Below, in pieces: positions 1 to 6,360 of a stretch of DNA of 64,000 bases. The first letter of the stretch is position 1; each line of letters begins with the position of its first letter. The position numbers and the translations under genes are program-made. This DNA comes from Dryocola sp036489025. Lineage in GTDB: Bacteria; Pseudomonadota; Gammaproteobacteria; Enterobacterales; Enterobacteriaceae. The notes below the pieces were generated by a model. That model had not been told where the DNA came from and did not search any database. It saw only the letters and a program-made list of their open reading frames with translations. The stretch is from NCBI GenBank assembly GCA_036489025.1, contig DASXGN010000006.1, positions 41,473 through 105,472 on the forward strand. The letters run 5' to 3'.

Positions 1-612
1 AATACCGCGCTCTACGAAGGTGTTGGTTGAACCACGAGCGCCGGAGTCCAGCACCTCGACATTTTTATAAAGCGCCTTGACGAAATCCTGTGCTTTAGCC
101 TGGTCATTATTGTTGTGATGCAGGGCATAACCCCAGGCAGCAAGATAGTTCCAGCGCGCGCCGCCGGAGCTTTTCGGGTTAGGAGTGATCACGGAAACGC
201 CGGGTTTAATCAGATCGTTCCAGTCATGAATCTGCTTCGGGTTGCCTTTGCGCACCAGGAAAACGATGGTGGAAGTATAAGGTGCGGAGTTATCGGGCAG
301 GCGCTTGATCCAGTTTTTATCAATGCGGCCGCGTTCGGCGATGGCGTCAACGTCATAAGCCAGAGCGAGTGTCACTACGTCCGCCTCGATGCCGTTGATA
401 ACCGATGTCGCCTGCTTGCCCGAACCGCCGTGAGACTGGCGCACAACCACGTTGTCGCCGGTTTCCTGCTTCCAGTGCGCGCTAAAGGCCTTGTTGTACT
501 CCTCATACAGCTCGCGCGTCGGGTCGTAGGACACGTTCAGCAGCTGAATGTCTTTGGCCAGCACACCGCCGGACGCCAAAAGTAATGTTAACCCCACTCC
601 CCACTTATTCAT
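1..612 (-). CDS. sbp: Sulfate-binding periplasmic protein Sbp (3' end outside the window)
   Basis: Periplasmic binding protein that delivers sulfate to the CysTWA ABC importer. The minus strand reads from an ATG at 612 through a short signal peptide (MNKWGVGLTLLLASGGVLA, then KDIQLLNVSYDPTRELY) and stays open to the window edge, giving 204 codons; the E. coli protein is about 329 residues, so the C-terminal third is missing only because the window ends. Segments such as QSHGGSGKQATSVINGIEAD and VFLVRKGNPKQIHDWNDL are typical of the Sbp/CysP family. Placement beside pfkA matches E. coli gene order and favours Sbp over the thiosulfate-binding paralogue CysP. Confidence is high. Confidence 0.95.
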   Translation of the reverse strand, partial: MNKWGVGLTLLLASGGVLAKDIQLLNVSYDPTRELYEEYNKAFSAHWKQETGDNVVVRQSHGGSGKQATSVINGIEADVVTLALAYDVDAIAERGRIDKNWIKRLPDNSAPYTSTIVFLVRKGNPKQIHDWNDLIKPGVSVITPNPKSSGGARWNYLAAWGYALHHNNNDQAKAQDFVKALYKNVEVLDSGARGSTNTFVERGI

Positions 613-720
613 CGCACGCTCTCTTATAAAAAGTTTGATGGAGTCAGCCTGCCAGAAAGTTATCCGATGATTAAAGAATAAAAAAAGATTGGCTATAACC
701 GTTGAGTATATCAACGGGCA

Positions 721-745
721 TAAAAAAAGCCGGGTTTCCCCGGCT
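721..745 (-). terminator. Intrinsic terminator after pfkA
   Basis: On the minus strand a 7-bp GC-rich stem (AGCCGGG paired with CCCGGCT, 4-base loop) is followed by a run of seven T, 17 bases beyond the pfkA stop codon. Confidence 0.85.
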
Positions 746-761
746 CTCTCTGAAAGCTGAA

Positions 762-1724
762 TTAGTACAGCTTCTTAGCACAGTCCAGCCAGTCACCTTT
801 GAATGGACGCTTCATGTTTTCGATGGCGTCGATGATGTCGTGGTGAACCAGCTTCTCATTCTGAATGCCTACGCAACGGCCGCCGAAGCCCTGCAGCAGC
901 AGCTCAATGGAATAAGCGCCCATGCGGGAAGCCAGGATGCGGTCGTAAGCTACCGGAGAGCCGCCGCGCTGAATATGGCCCAGAACGGTCGCGCGAGTTT
1001 CGCGTTTGGTTTCGGTTTCGATGTATTTCGCCAGCTCGTCGATATCGCAGATGTGCTCGGTAATCGCCACGATGGCGTGTTTTTTACCTTTAGCGATACC
1101 CGCTTTGATTTCTGCAACCAGATCTTCACGATTGAATTCAACCTCTGGCAGAACAACGAACTCACAGCCACCGGCAATGGACGCAGCTAAGGTCAGATCA
1201 CCGCAGTAACGGCCCATGACTTCCACGATAGAAATGCGCTGGTGGGAAGAAGAGGTGTCACGCAGGCGGTCGATGGCTTCCACCACGGTTTCCAGCGCGG
1301 TGAAGAACCCGATAGTGTAGTCGGTGCCTTTGATGTCGTTATCGATCGTGCCCGGCAGGCCGATGCACGGGAAACCCATCTCAGTCAGGCGCTTAGCACC
1401 CATATAGGAGCCGTCGCCGCCGATAACAACCAGCGCATCAATACCGCGGTTTTTTAAGTTCTCGATAGCCACCGCACGGATTTTTTCATCACGAAATTCC
1501 GGGAAACGAGCTGAACCCAGGAATGTACCGCCACGGTTAATCATGTCGGACACGCTGTAACGGTCCAGGTTGATCATGCGGTCTTCATACAGACCGAGAT
1601 AGCCATCATAAACACCTGCAACTTCCAGACCTTCGGACAATGCTGCACGAACCACACCGCGAATCGCAGCGTTCATGCCCGGCGCATCACCGCCACTCGT
1701 CAACACACCAATTTTTTTGATCAT
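762..1724 (-). CDS. pfkA: 6-phosphofructokinase isozyme I
   Basis: Cytoplasmic ATP-dependent kinase that turns fructose 6-phosphate into fructose 1,6-bisphosphate, the committing step of glycolysis. The 320 residues equal the E. coli length. Visible family motifs are the nucleotide-binding N-terminus (KKIGVLTSGGDAPGMNAAIR), VIGGDGSYMGA, the catalytic PGTIDNDI loop with Asp127, and HIQRGGSPVAYDRILASR of the allosteric and substrate sites. It lies alone between fieF and sbp, as in E. coli, with its own terminator. The ATG at 1724 is preceded by an AGAGGTA ribosome-binding site. Confidence 0.98.
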   Translation of the reverse strand: MIKKIGVLTSGGDAPGMNAAIRGVVRAALSEGLEVAGVYDGYLGLYEDRMINLDRYSVSDMINRGGTFLGSARFPEFRDEKIRAVAIENLKNRGIDALVVIGGDGSYMGAKRLTEMGFPCIGLPGTIDNDIKGTDYTIGFFTALETVVEAIDRLRDTSSSHQRISIVEVMGRYCGDLTLAASIAGGCEFVVLPEVEFNREDLVAEIKAGIAKGKKHAIVAITEHICDIDELAKYIETETKRETRATVLGHIQRGGSPVAYDRILASRMGAYSIELLLQGFGGRCVGIQNEKLVHHDIIDAIENMKRPFKGDWLDCAKKLY

Positions 1725-1910
1725 GACTACCTCTGAACTTTGAATGCAAAATTAATCCTGTTGCCGGAAACAGCCTGCGGGCAAACCGAGGCTTCGACTC
1801 TGCTGCAAATAGTATAACAACCGCTTCCAGCTGAATTGATTCAGGTCAGGCCAAACGGCGGTAATTAATCCATAAAATGCCGCCGATGTCTGCTTTTCTA
1901 CAACGAAAAA

Positions 1911-2813
1911 CTAAAGCTCAAAATGCCCTTGCCGCCCCGATGGAACGACCGAGCAGGGATCCTGATGAATTATCACATCCGATCCAGGAAAATGATGCAG
2001 GATCGCCTGCTCCACCTGTTCCGCAATCACGTGTGCCTGAACCAGCGGCAAATTGTCTTCCATTTCGATATGAATCTGAATAAATCGGGTCGGCCCTGAC
2101 TGTCGCGTCCGTAAATCATGTGCGCCCCGGACGCCCGGCCACGAAGTCACAATATCAATGATGGCCTGATGCTCGGATTCGGGTAACGCCCGGTCCAAAA
2201 GAGATTGCACGGCCTCGTGGCCCATGCGAATCGCGTTATACAAAATATAGACGCCGATCCCTAATGCAAACAGGGAATCCGCGCGATGCCAGCCGTACCA
2301 GGACAGCGCTAACGCAACGAGAATCGCACCGTTCATCATAACATCAGACTGATAATGAAGCATATCGGCCCGCACGGCCTGGCTCTGCGTTTTCCTGACC
2401 ACCCAGCGTTGAAAGGTCACCAGAATTAGCGTGCTAACCAGGGCGATGACCGTCACGATAACCCCGACCATCGGCTGCTTCATTGGCTCAGGGTCAGCCA
2501 GGTGCTGAATACCCGTTAAAAACAGGAACAGTGCAGAACCTGAAATAAACATGCTTTGTGCCAGGGCTGCCAGCGACTCCGCTTTACCGTGACCAAAAGT
2601 ATGCTCTTCATCCGCAGGCTGGAGCGAATAGCGCACAACCAGCAGGTTAGTCAGCGAGGCGGCAATATCCACCAGCGAATCAACCAGAGCCGCCAGAATA
2701 CTGACCGATCCGGTGTACCACCAGGCGAAAATTTTAATCAAAAGTAACAGCGACGCCATCAGCGTGGCAGCAATCGCCGCACGGCTGACCAACCGCCCAT
2801 ATTGTTGATTCAT
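1911..2813 (-). CDS. fieF: Ferrous iron/zinc efflux pump FieF (cation diffusion facilitator)
   Basis: Inner-membrane proton-coupled antiporter exporting Fe(II) and Zn(II); the family works as a homodimer with six membrane segments per chain. The 300-residue length equals E. coli FieF (YiiP). The zinc-site motifs are visible: DSLVDIAASLTN in helix 2 and HYQSDVMMN in helix 5, followed by a cytoplasmic metallochaperone-like domain (GVRGAHDLRTRQSGPTRFIQIHIEME). In E. coli the gene follows cpxP directly; here the prophage lies between the two, so any read-through from cpxP is cut off. The 3' gap to pfkA (1725-1910) shows nothing else I can call. Confidence 0.97.
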   Translation of the reverse strand: MNQQYGRLVSRAAIAATLMASLLLLIKIFAWWYTGSVSILAALVDSLVDIAASLTNLLVVRYSLQPADEEHTFGHGKAESLAALAQSMFISGSALFLFLTGIQHLADPEPMKQPMVGVIVTVIALVSTLILVTFQRWVVRKTQSQAVRADMLHYQSDVMMNGAILVALALSWYGWHRADSLFALGIGVYILYNAIRMGHEAVQSLLDRALPESEHQAIIDIVTSWPGVRGAHDLRTRQSGPTRFIQIHIEMEDNLPLVQAHVIAEQVEQAILHHFPGSDVIIHQDPCSVVPSGRQGHFEL

Positions 2814-2870
2814 AGGGGCTCCAACAAGAGAATGTTGGCTAGTATAGCGGATTCGTCCTAACTCTCAGGC

Positions 2871-2897
2871 AAAAAAAACCCGCCTGGTGAGGCGGGG
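2871..2897 (-). terminator. Original host terminator of cpxP/CpxQ, now stranded at attL
   Basis: On the minus strand the stem is CCCGCCT paired with AGGCGGG (loop 2886-2889), followed by eight T. It directly follows the attachment core, on the fieF side. By the logic of integration this hairpin belonged to the host cpxP transcript before the phage inserted. It now faces transcripts leaving the prophage leftward and would protect fieF from them. Confidence 0.8.
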
Positions 2898-2914
2898 AAG
2901 ACAGGGATGGTGTC
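2894..2914. repeat. attL core
   Basis: This copy of the 21-bp core contains GAAGACAGGGATGGTGTC and is identical to 32828-32848. The flanking bases differ at once on both sides. The fieF side is host sequence and the right side is phage. Confidence 0.9.
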
Positions 2915-2935
2915 AGATAATGCCACCTAACCAAC

Positions 2936-2981
2936 TGATATAAATGGATTTATATCATACGCTGTCCACATAGCGTCCACA
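2936..2981. repeat. Integrase arm-type region, copy 1
   Basis: It holds two GTCCACA motifs exactly 11 bp apart (2964-2970 and 2975-2981), starting about 50 bp from the attL core. The right phage end has the same tandem with the same spacing (32704-32721). Such paired motifs beside the core fit arm-binding sites of a P2-like integrase; the protein-DNA contact itself is inference. A diverged second copy lies at 3540-3585. Confidence 0.6.
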
Positions 2982-2989
2982 TTGACTCA

Positions 2990-3019
2990 AAAGCCCCTGC
3001 CCGTCAGGGGCTTTGTTTT
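2990..3019. terminator. Strong terminator hairpin in the left phage end
   Basis: A perfect 10-bp stem (AAAGCCCCTG with CAGGGGCTTT, loop CCCGT) is followed on the plus strand by TTTGTTTTT-like sequence. With A-rich sequence on the other side it may work in both directions. Confidence 0.75.
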
Positions 3020-3076
3020 TCATCCTGTAGAGGTTATAACCAACTTTTAACCCAATGTTTAATAAGGATGTTCTCT

Positions 3077-3475
3077 ATGCTCAGCCTCAAATCAACAACT
3101 GCGGTCGTTGCCATTTTTTTATCTATTACCGCCCACGCCCAAACTAACAACGTAAAAACCTTGCAGAAGCAGCTAAAACTCTGGCAACCAATTGAAATCA
3201 CGGAAAAGAACAACATTGCCACGGTCATTTTAAATGAAAACCGAATCACGCCAGATATCTATGAGGCTGTTATAACTACAGGGGTATGCTCAGATGTTTG
3301 GACCAAAGATGTACCGAACACCTATATGAAAACAACCAAAGAATTGCATGTACTGAATAAACACAAAGCAATGGGGTACGTCCTTGAAAAACCACTAGCA
3401 ACATGTGATGAGATGGGGAAAGAAAGTCCCGAAAGAGCAAAAGTAATTATGCTTTCCAATACCCATTTGTATTGA
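3077..3475 (+). CDS. Small secreted protein of unknown function (phage cargo)
   Basis: I do not recognise this 132-residue protein. The ATG at 3077 is preferred over the in-frame ATG at 3068, because AAGGA lies about 9 bases upstream of it. The N-terminus (MLSLKSTTAVVAIFLSITAHAQ) is a clear Sec signal peptide with a likely cut after AHA, leaving a mature periplasmic protein of about 112 residues with only two cysteines (in TGVCSDVW and LATCDEMG), which could form one disulfide. The gene is AT-rich compared with the phage structural genes and sits between two copies of the integrase arm region. Secreted cargo in a prophage often changes the lysogen's envelope, but nothing here proves a role. 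Confidence 0.75.
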   Translation: MLSLKSTTAVVAIFLSITAHAQTNNVKTLQKQLKLWQPIEITEKNNIATVILNENRITPDIYEAVITTGVCSDVWTKDVPNTYMKTTKELHVLNKHKAMGYVLEKPLATCDEMGKESPERAKVIMLSNTHLY

Positions 3476-3539
3476 CCTAACCTGCTAAACGTCAAATAAA
3501 AAACCCTTGCACGGGCCTTCTTTTTGGTAGCTATCAAAT

Positions 3540-3585
3540 TGAAATAAAAGGATTTATTTCTATCAATGTCCACACATTGACCACA
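3540..3585. repeat. Diverged second copy of the integrase arm region
   Basis: It aligns without gaps to 2936-2981, with 34 of 46 bases identical by my count. GTCCACA (3568-3574) and GACCACA (3579-3585) keep the 11-bp spacing. The two copies bracket the secreted-protein gene. Confidence 0.65.
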
Positions 3586-3606
3586 CATCGATTAAACCAA
3601 CACACT

Positions 3607-3633
3607 GGCTCGCGATCCGCGGGCCATTTTTTT
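3607..3633 (+). terminator. Terminator upstream of the ADP-ribosyltransferase-like gene
   Basis: An 8-bp stem (3607-3614 with 3618-3625, one T-G pair, loop ATC) is followed by ATTTTTTT. It isolates the next gene from read-through of the secreted-protein gene. Confidence 0.6.
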
Positions 3634-3639
3634 AAAACA

Positions 3640-3669
3640 TTGTCATTTTTGATATAGTGTTTTACTATA
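3640..3669 (+). promoter_or_regulatory. Promoter with palindromic operator for the ART-like/HTH pair
   Basis: A -35 TTGTCA (3640-3645) and a -10 TACTAT (3663-3668) are spaced by 17 bp. A perfect inverted repeat, TATAGT-GTTTT-ACTATA (3653-3669), covers the -10 box. This is where an autoregulatory DNA-binding protein, such as the 57-residue HTH protein encoded downstream, would be expected to bind. Confidence 0.55.
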
Positions 3670-3698
3670 CATTAAATCAATTGAAAGGAAGCAATCCA

Positions 3699-4157
3699 AT
3701 GAAACTATTCCACGGCTCACGCATTAACAATGCACCAGTAATCAAAATCGGCGCTTTTGCCATGAGTGGTGATAACGTTTTTGATGGCCTGTTCGCCTGT
3801 TCAGATAAGGACATCGCCGCCTCTCACGGTGATTACGTCTTCGCTTACAACGTGAATCTAATTGCTGATAATGCCGCCCTGAATGCCCGCATTTCAGAGG
3901 TTATTGATTATCTGGCCGGTGAAGTTGAGGCAGATGAAGACGAGATCGACGCTCTGGCAAACGCCCTGGCTGATGATGAGTGTGGCGATGCTTTCGCCGG
4001 TATTCTTTCCCCTCGCTCATGCACCGGGGATGTTGGCTGGGAAATGCAACGCCTGCGCGGCCGCATAGCTGCACACCTTGGTTTTGATGCGGTGGAAATG
4101 GAAGACGAGCACGGCACCTCATATCTTATCGTTAACCCTGCAATCTTCGCGGAGTAA
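3699..4157 (+). CDS. Putative ADP-ribosyltransferase-fold protein, possible toxin
   Basis: This is a 152-residue cytoplasmic protein; the ATG at 3699 has AAGGAA eight bases upstream. The start MKLFHGS (His5-Gly6-Ser7), then GLFACSDKDIAASHGDYVFAYNV with Tyr47/Tyr50, and a closing LGFDAVEMEDEHGTSYLIVN with acidic residues 133-137 resemble the His-Tyr-Glu layout of mono-ADP-ribosyltransferases, especially small phage versions that end in a DAV/DGV...GxxYxVxNP strand. The middle (residues 65-95) is very acidic. A small HTH gene follows after 6 bp. The fold assignment is motif reading, not a search result; a toxin role or an anti-host role are both only inference. Confidence 0.5.
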   Translation: MKLFHGSRINNAPVIKIGAFAMSGDNVFDGLFACSDKDIAASHGDYVFAYNVNLIADNAALNARISEVIDYLAGEVEADEDEIDALANALADDECGDAFAGILSPRSCTGDVGWEMQRLRGRIAAHLGFDAVEMEDEHGTSYLIVNPAIFAE

Positions 4158-4163
4158 GCCGTT

Positions 4164-4337
4164 ATGTCGTTAATCGAATACATCAGGAAATACTACAACG
4201 GCAATCAGCGCTCGTTTGCCCGCCTGCATGGCGTGCAGCCCGCACAGGTTACTCAGTGGATAGACAAAAAGTTTATTGTTATTGAGCACACCCTATACAG
4301 CCCACGCCGCCCCCTCACCTTAAAAGACATGAGCTAA
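4164..4337 (+). CDS. 57-residue helix-turn-helix protein, probable partner/regulator
   Basis: The ATG at 4164 lies 6 bases after the stop codon of the ART-like gene, so the two are probably co-transcribed. The translation has a compact Cro/YdaS-like helix-turn-helix: NGNQRSFARLHGVQPAQV followed by TQWIDKKFIVI, then a basic tail (YSPRRPLTLKDMS). A protein this small with a single HTH fits an autorepressor or antitoxin acting at the palindrome at 3653-3669. Sequence support for the HTH is good; the antitoxin role is inferred from operon layout. Confidence 0.65.
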   Translation: MSLIEYIRKYYNGNQRSFARLHGVQPAQVTQWIDKKFIVIEHTLYSPRRPLTLKDMS

Positions 4338-4374
4338 TACGAGGTAACCGCCAAAGCAAATAGCACCATAAAAA

Positions 4375-4396
4375 AAGCCCCTCGATTGAGGGGCTT
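4375..4396. terminator. Bidirectional terminator between cargo and ogr
   Basis: The stem AAGCCCCTC/GAGGGGCTT has loop GATT, with six A on the left and TTC...TTT on the right. It ends the mini-HTH transcript from the left and the late FI-to-ogr transcript from the right. Confidence 0.75.
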
Positions 4397-4401
4397 CTCG
4401 T

Positions 4402-4623
4402 TTACATCCAGTGAATTTGCTGCTGACCGCCCGGTATCGGGTGCGGCATAACGGGCGTTCTTTCGCCCGGCTTAACGATGTAATGCTTCACCGTCTCCAG
4501 CGTGACAAAGGTCGCACTACAATTCACGTTCTGGCACTGGTGATAACGCTCTTTTGTTTCCGTTGAATGATAACGGCTGGTGCGGGCATGGGCCGCAGTC
4601 TGACATAGTGGGCAATGGAACAT
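4402..4623 (-). CDS. ogr: Late-gene transcription activator Ogr/Delta
   Basis: Zinc-binding activator that recruits RNA polymerase to the late promoters of P2-like phages. It has 73 residues from the ATG at 4623; an upstream in-frame start at 4710 would add 29 residues absent from the family. The four zinc cysteines are visible (MFHCPLC, Cys4 and Cys7; YHQCQNVNC, Cys30 and Cys35), followed by the conserved SATFVTLETVKHYIVKPGE. As in P2 it is the last gene of the F-to-D late operon, next to the attachment-site end. Confidence 0.95.
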   Translation of the reverse strand: MFHCPLCQTAAHARTSRYHSTETKERYHQCQNVNCSATFVTLETVKHYIVKPGERTPVMPHPIPGGQQQIHWM

Positions 4624-4709
4624 TTCAACACCTCGGATGGCTTCGTCTGATGTTGTTATTTTACGCATTAAATCATTTATTAACAATGAGTTATGAACTT
4701 TTACGCACA

Positions 4710-5867
4710 TTATTCACTCTCCTGATACTCAACGTCATTAAGCCTCACCTCAAGCTCTAAGGACGTCGTGAAGCCGCTATTACTGAGCGAGTGGGACACC
4801 TTAGTAATCGTCCATGACTGCCCGTCTATCACGCGCTTAAAGCCCGAGACGGCGACCGGCATTTCCGGATATAAATCCGCACGTCCCATTGCCAGGCTGA
4901 TTGAAAACTCCGCCACACCGCGTTGCAGCTTGTCCCACTTCGCCTGGGCGGCACGAATGGCCTGCGCCTTGCTGGAGTAAATGGTCGTCAGCGCAAAGAC
5001 GTTATCGTCCTCCCCGACCATATACTCCCCCTCGCGGGCTTCTTTTTCCTTCGTCACTGGTCGGGCTTTTACCGGCTGCGCTTTCGGGTGCTGGAGTGCG
5101 CGCAAGTGCTGCGGCTTAGGTTTCCGCTTAAGCTTCACCTTCTGCTTTTGCTCTTTGGGGTCTTTAGTGTGCAACCACTTCACCGTAACGCCGGTGTAAG
5201 CGCCCCGATCGGCAATCGCAAACTGATGTCGGTCGCCGTCCCTGCGCTCGATAGTCATCTGCGGAATGGGCTTGCCGCTGGCCGTGACGCCGTTCCCGGC
5301 CTTCAAAAAAAGCAGTTTGCCCATTTTTACCAACACCTCCGCCCCGTTGCGCTCGGCAAGTCGGGTGAGAAACTTCGCGTCGGACTCCTGCGACTGGTCA
5401 ATATGCGGCACAGGAATCCCGGCAAACTGCGGCGCAACGCTGGCCGTCAGCTTGTTGCGACCGGCGATAGTTTCCAGCACCGCGCCGAGCGTGGTGTCAT
5501 GGTATGAAGTTTCACGCCGGGAATTGAGCGTACCGCGAAAATCCGCGCTGCGCGCCCGGATGGTCAGCGTATCCGGCGCGCCCCGGTGCTCGATTTCATC
5601 AACCGTAAACTGCCCTTTCCCGATGAGCGCCGCCCCCTGCCAGCCGAGGAAAAGCGAGAGCACCGCACCGCGAGTCGGCAACTCCACAAGCCCGTCGGTG
5701 TCGTCGAGTTCAATATCAAGCTGGTCAGCCTCAAAGCCCCGGTTATCCGTCATGCTGAGACTAATCAGCCGGTCGCTGATATTGCGCGTAATATCCTGGC
5801 TGTTCAGCGTCAGCATAAACGCCGGGGCCATGCTGGCACCCGCGTCGATCGTCATTCCCGTCAGCAT
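4710..5867 (-). CDS. D: Tail protein gpD (baseplate hub)
   Basis: P2 gpD family, the hub at the base of the contractile tail, comparable to T4 gp27. The 385 residues match the usual length. Family-like stretches include LELDDTDGLVELP-type and VDEIEHRGAPDTLTIRARSADFRG segments and the late DVEYQ end. A basic linker rich in Lys, Pro and Gln (around residues 240-275) separates the two halves. Its start overlaps the stop of U at 5867, which suggests coupled translation in the late F operon. Confidence 0.92.
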   Translation of the reverse strand: MLTGMTIDAGASMAPAFMLTLNSQDITRNISDRLISLSMTDNRGFEADQLDIELDDTDGLVELPTRGAVLSLFLGWQGAALIGKGQFTVDEIEHRGAPDTLTIRARSADFRGTLNSRRETSYHDTTLGAVLETIAGRNKLTASVAPQFAGIPVPHIDQSQESDAKFLTRLAERNGAEVLVKMGKLLFLKAGNGVTASGKPIPQMTIERRDGDRHQFAIADRGAYTGVTVKWLHTKDPKEQKQKVKLKRKPKPQHLRALQHPKAQPVKARPVTKEKEAREGEYMVGEDDNVFALTTIYSSKAQAIRAAQAKWDKLQRGVAEFSISLAMGRADLYPEMPVAVSGFKRVIDGQSWTITKVSHSLSNSGFTTSLELEVRLNDVEYQESE

Positions 5868-6349
5868 TAAAACAATCCCCCGATACCGCTTTGCACCTTC
5901 CCGGCCATCTCGCCTGCGCTGCCGATGAGGCTGTCAGCCTGGCTTTTTAAATCACCGAACATGGACGCAAGAGATTCATCCACCCGCGTAAGGCTCACGT
6001 TAAAATCAATTTTGCGCGCCGTGCCGTCTGCGAAAAACTCGCTGTAGGTTTCGCTCACCGAGTTAATAACAAACATGCCGTAAATCGTGCCGCTGCCATC
6101 GAGCAACGGCCACGCTCGCCCCTCGTCGGCCATCATGTTGACGGCCAGCAATGACAGCTTTCCGCCGGTAATCTCCGGCATCAGGCTTCCACTCAGGGTG
6201 ATTTTTTCCTCGTTAACGCCGAGAAACTGCACCGCCGGGCGCTGCCCGACGCGACTGTTTGACGGCCAGCGATAATCAACATTTCGTTGCAGGTTCTGGT
6301 ACGGCAGGGTCTGTAACTGAAAAACAAACATGCCGAGGGCAAGCATCAT
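5867..6349 (-). CDS. U: Tail protein gpU
   Basis: P2 gpU family, 160 residues compared with 159 in P2; an essential tail protein thought to act at the tube or baseplate end of the tail. MMLALGMFVFQLQTLPYQNLQR, followed by WPSNSRVGQRPAVQFLG, is characteristic. It is placed between T and D as in P2, with 11 bases to T and an overlap with D. Confidence 0.92.
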   Translation of the reverse strand: MMLALGMFVFQLQTLPYQNLQRNVDYRWPSNSRVGQRPAVQFLGVNEEKITLSGSLMPEITGGKLSLLAVNMMADEGRAWPLLDGSGTIYGMFVINSVSETYSEFFADGTARKIDFNVSLTRVDESLASMFGDLKSQADSLIGSAGEMAGKVQSGIGGLF

Positions 6350-6360
6350 CGTTGTATCTC

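Noticed and set aside
115..585. Open frame of 156 codons on the plus strand
   Set aside because: It is the antisense shadow of sbp; the minus strand encodes a full Sbp sequence with signal peptide.
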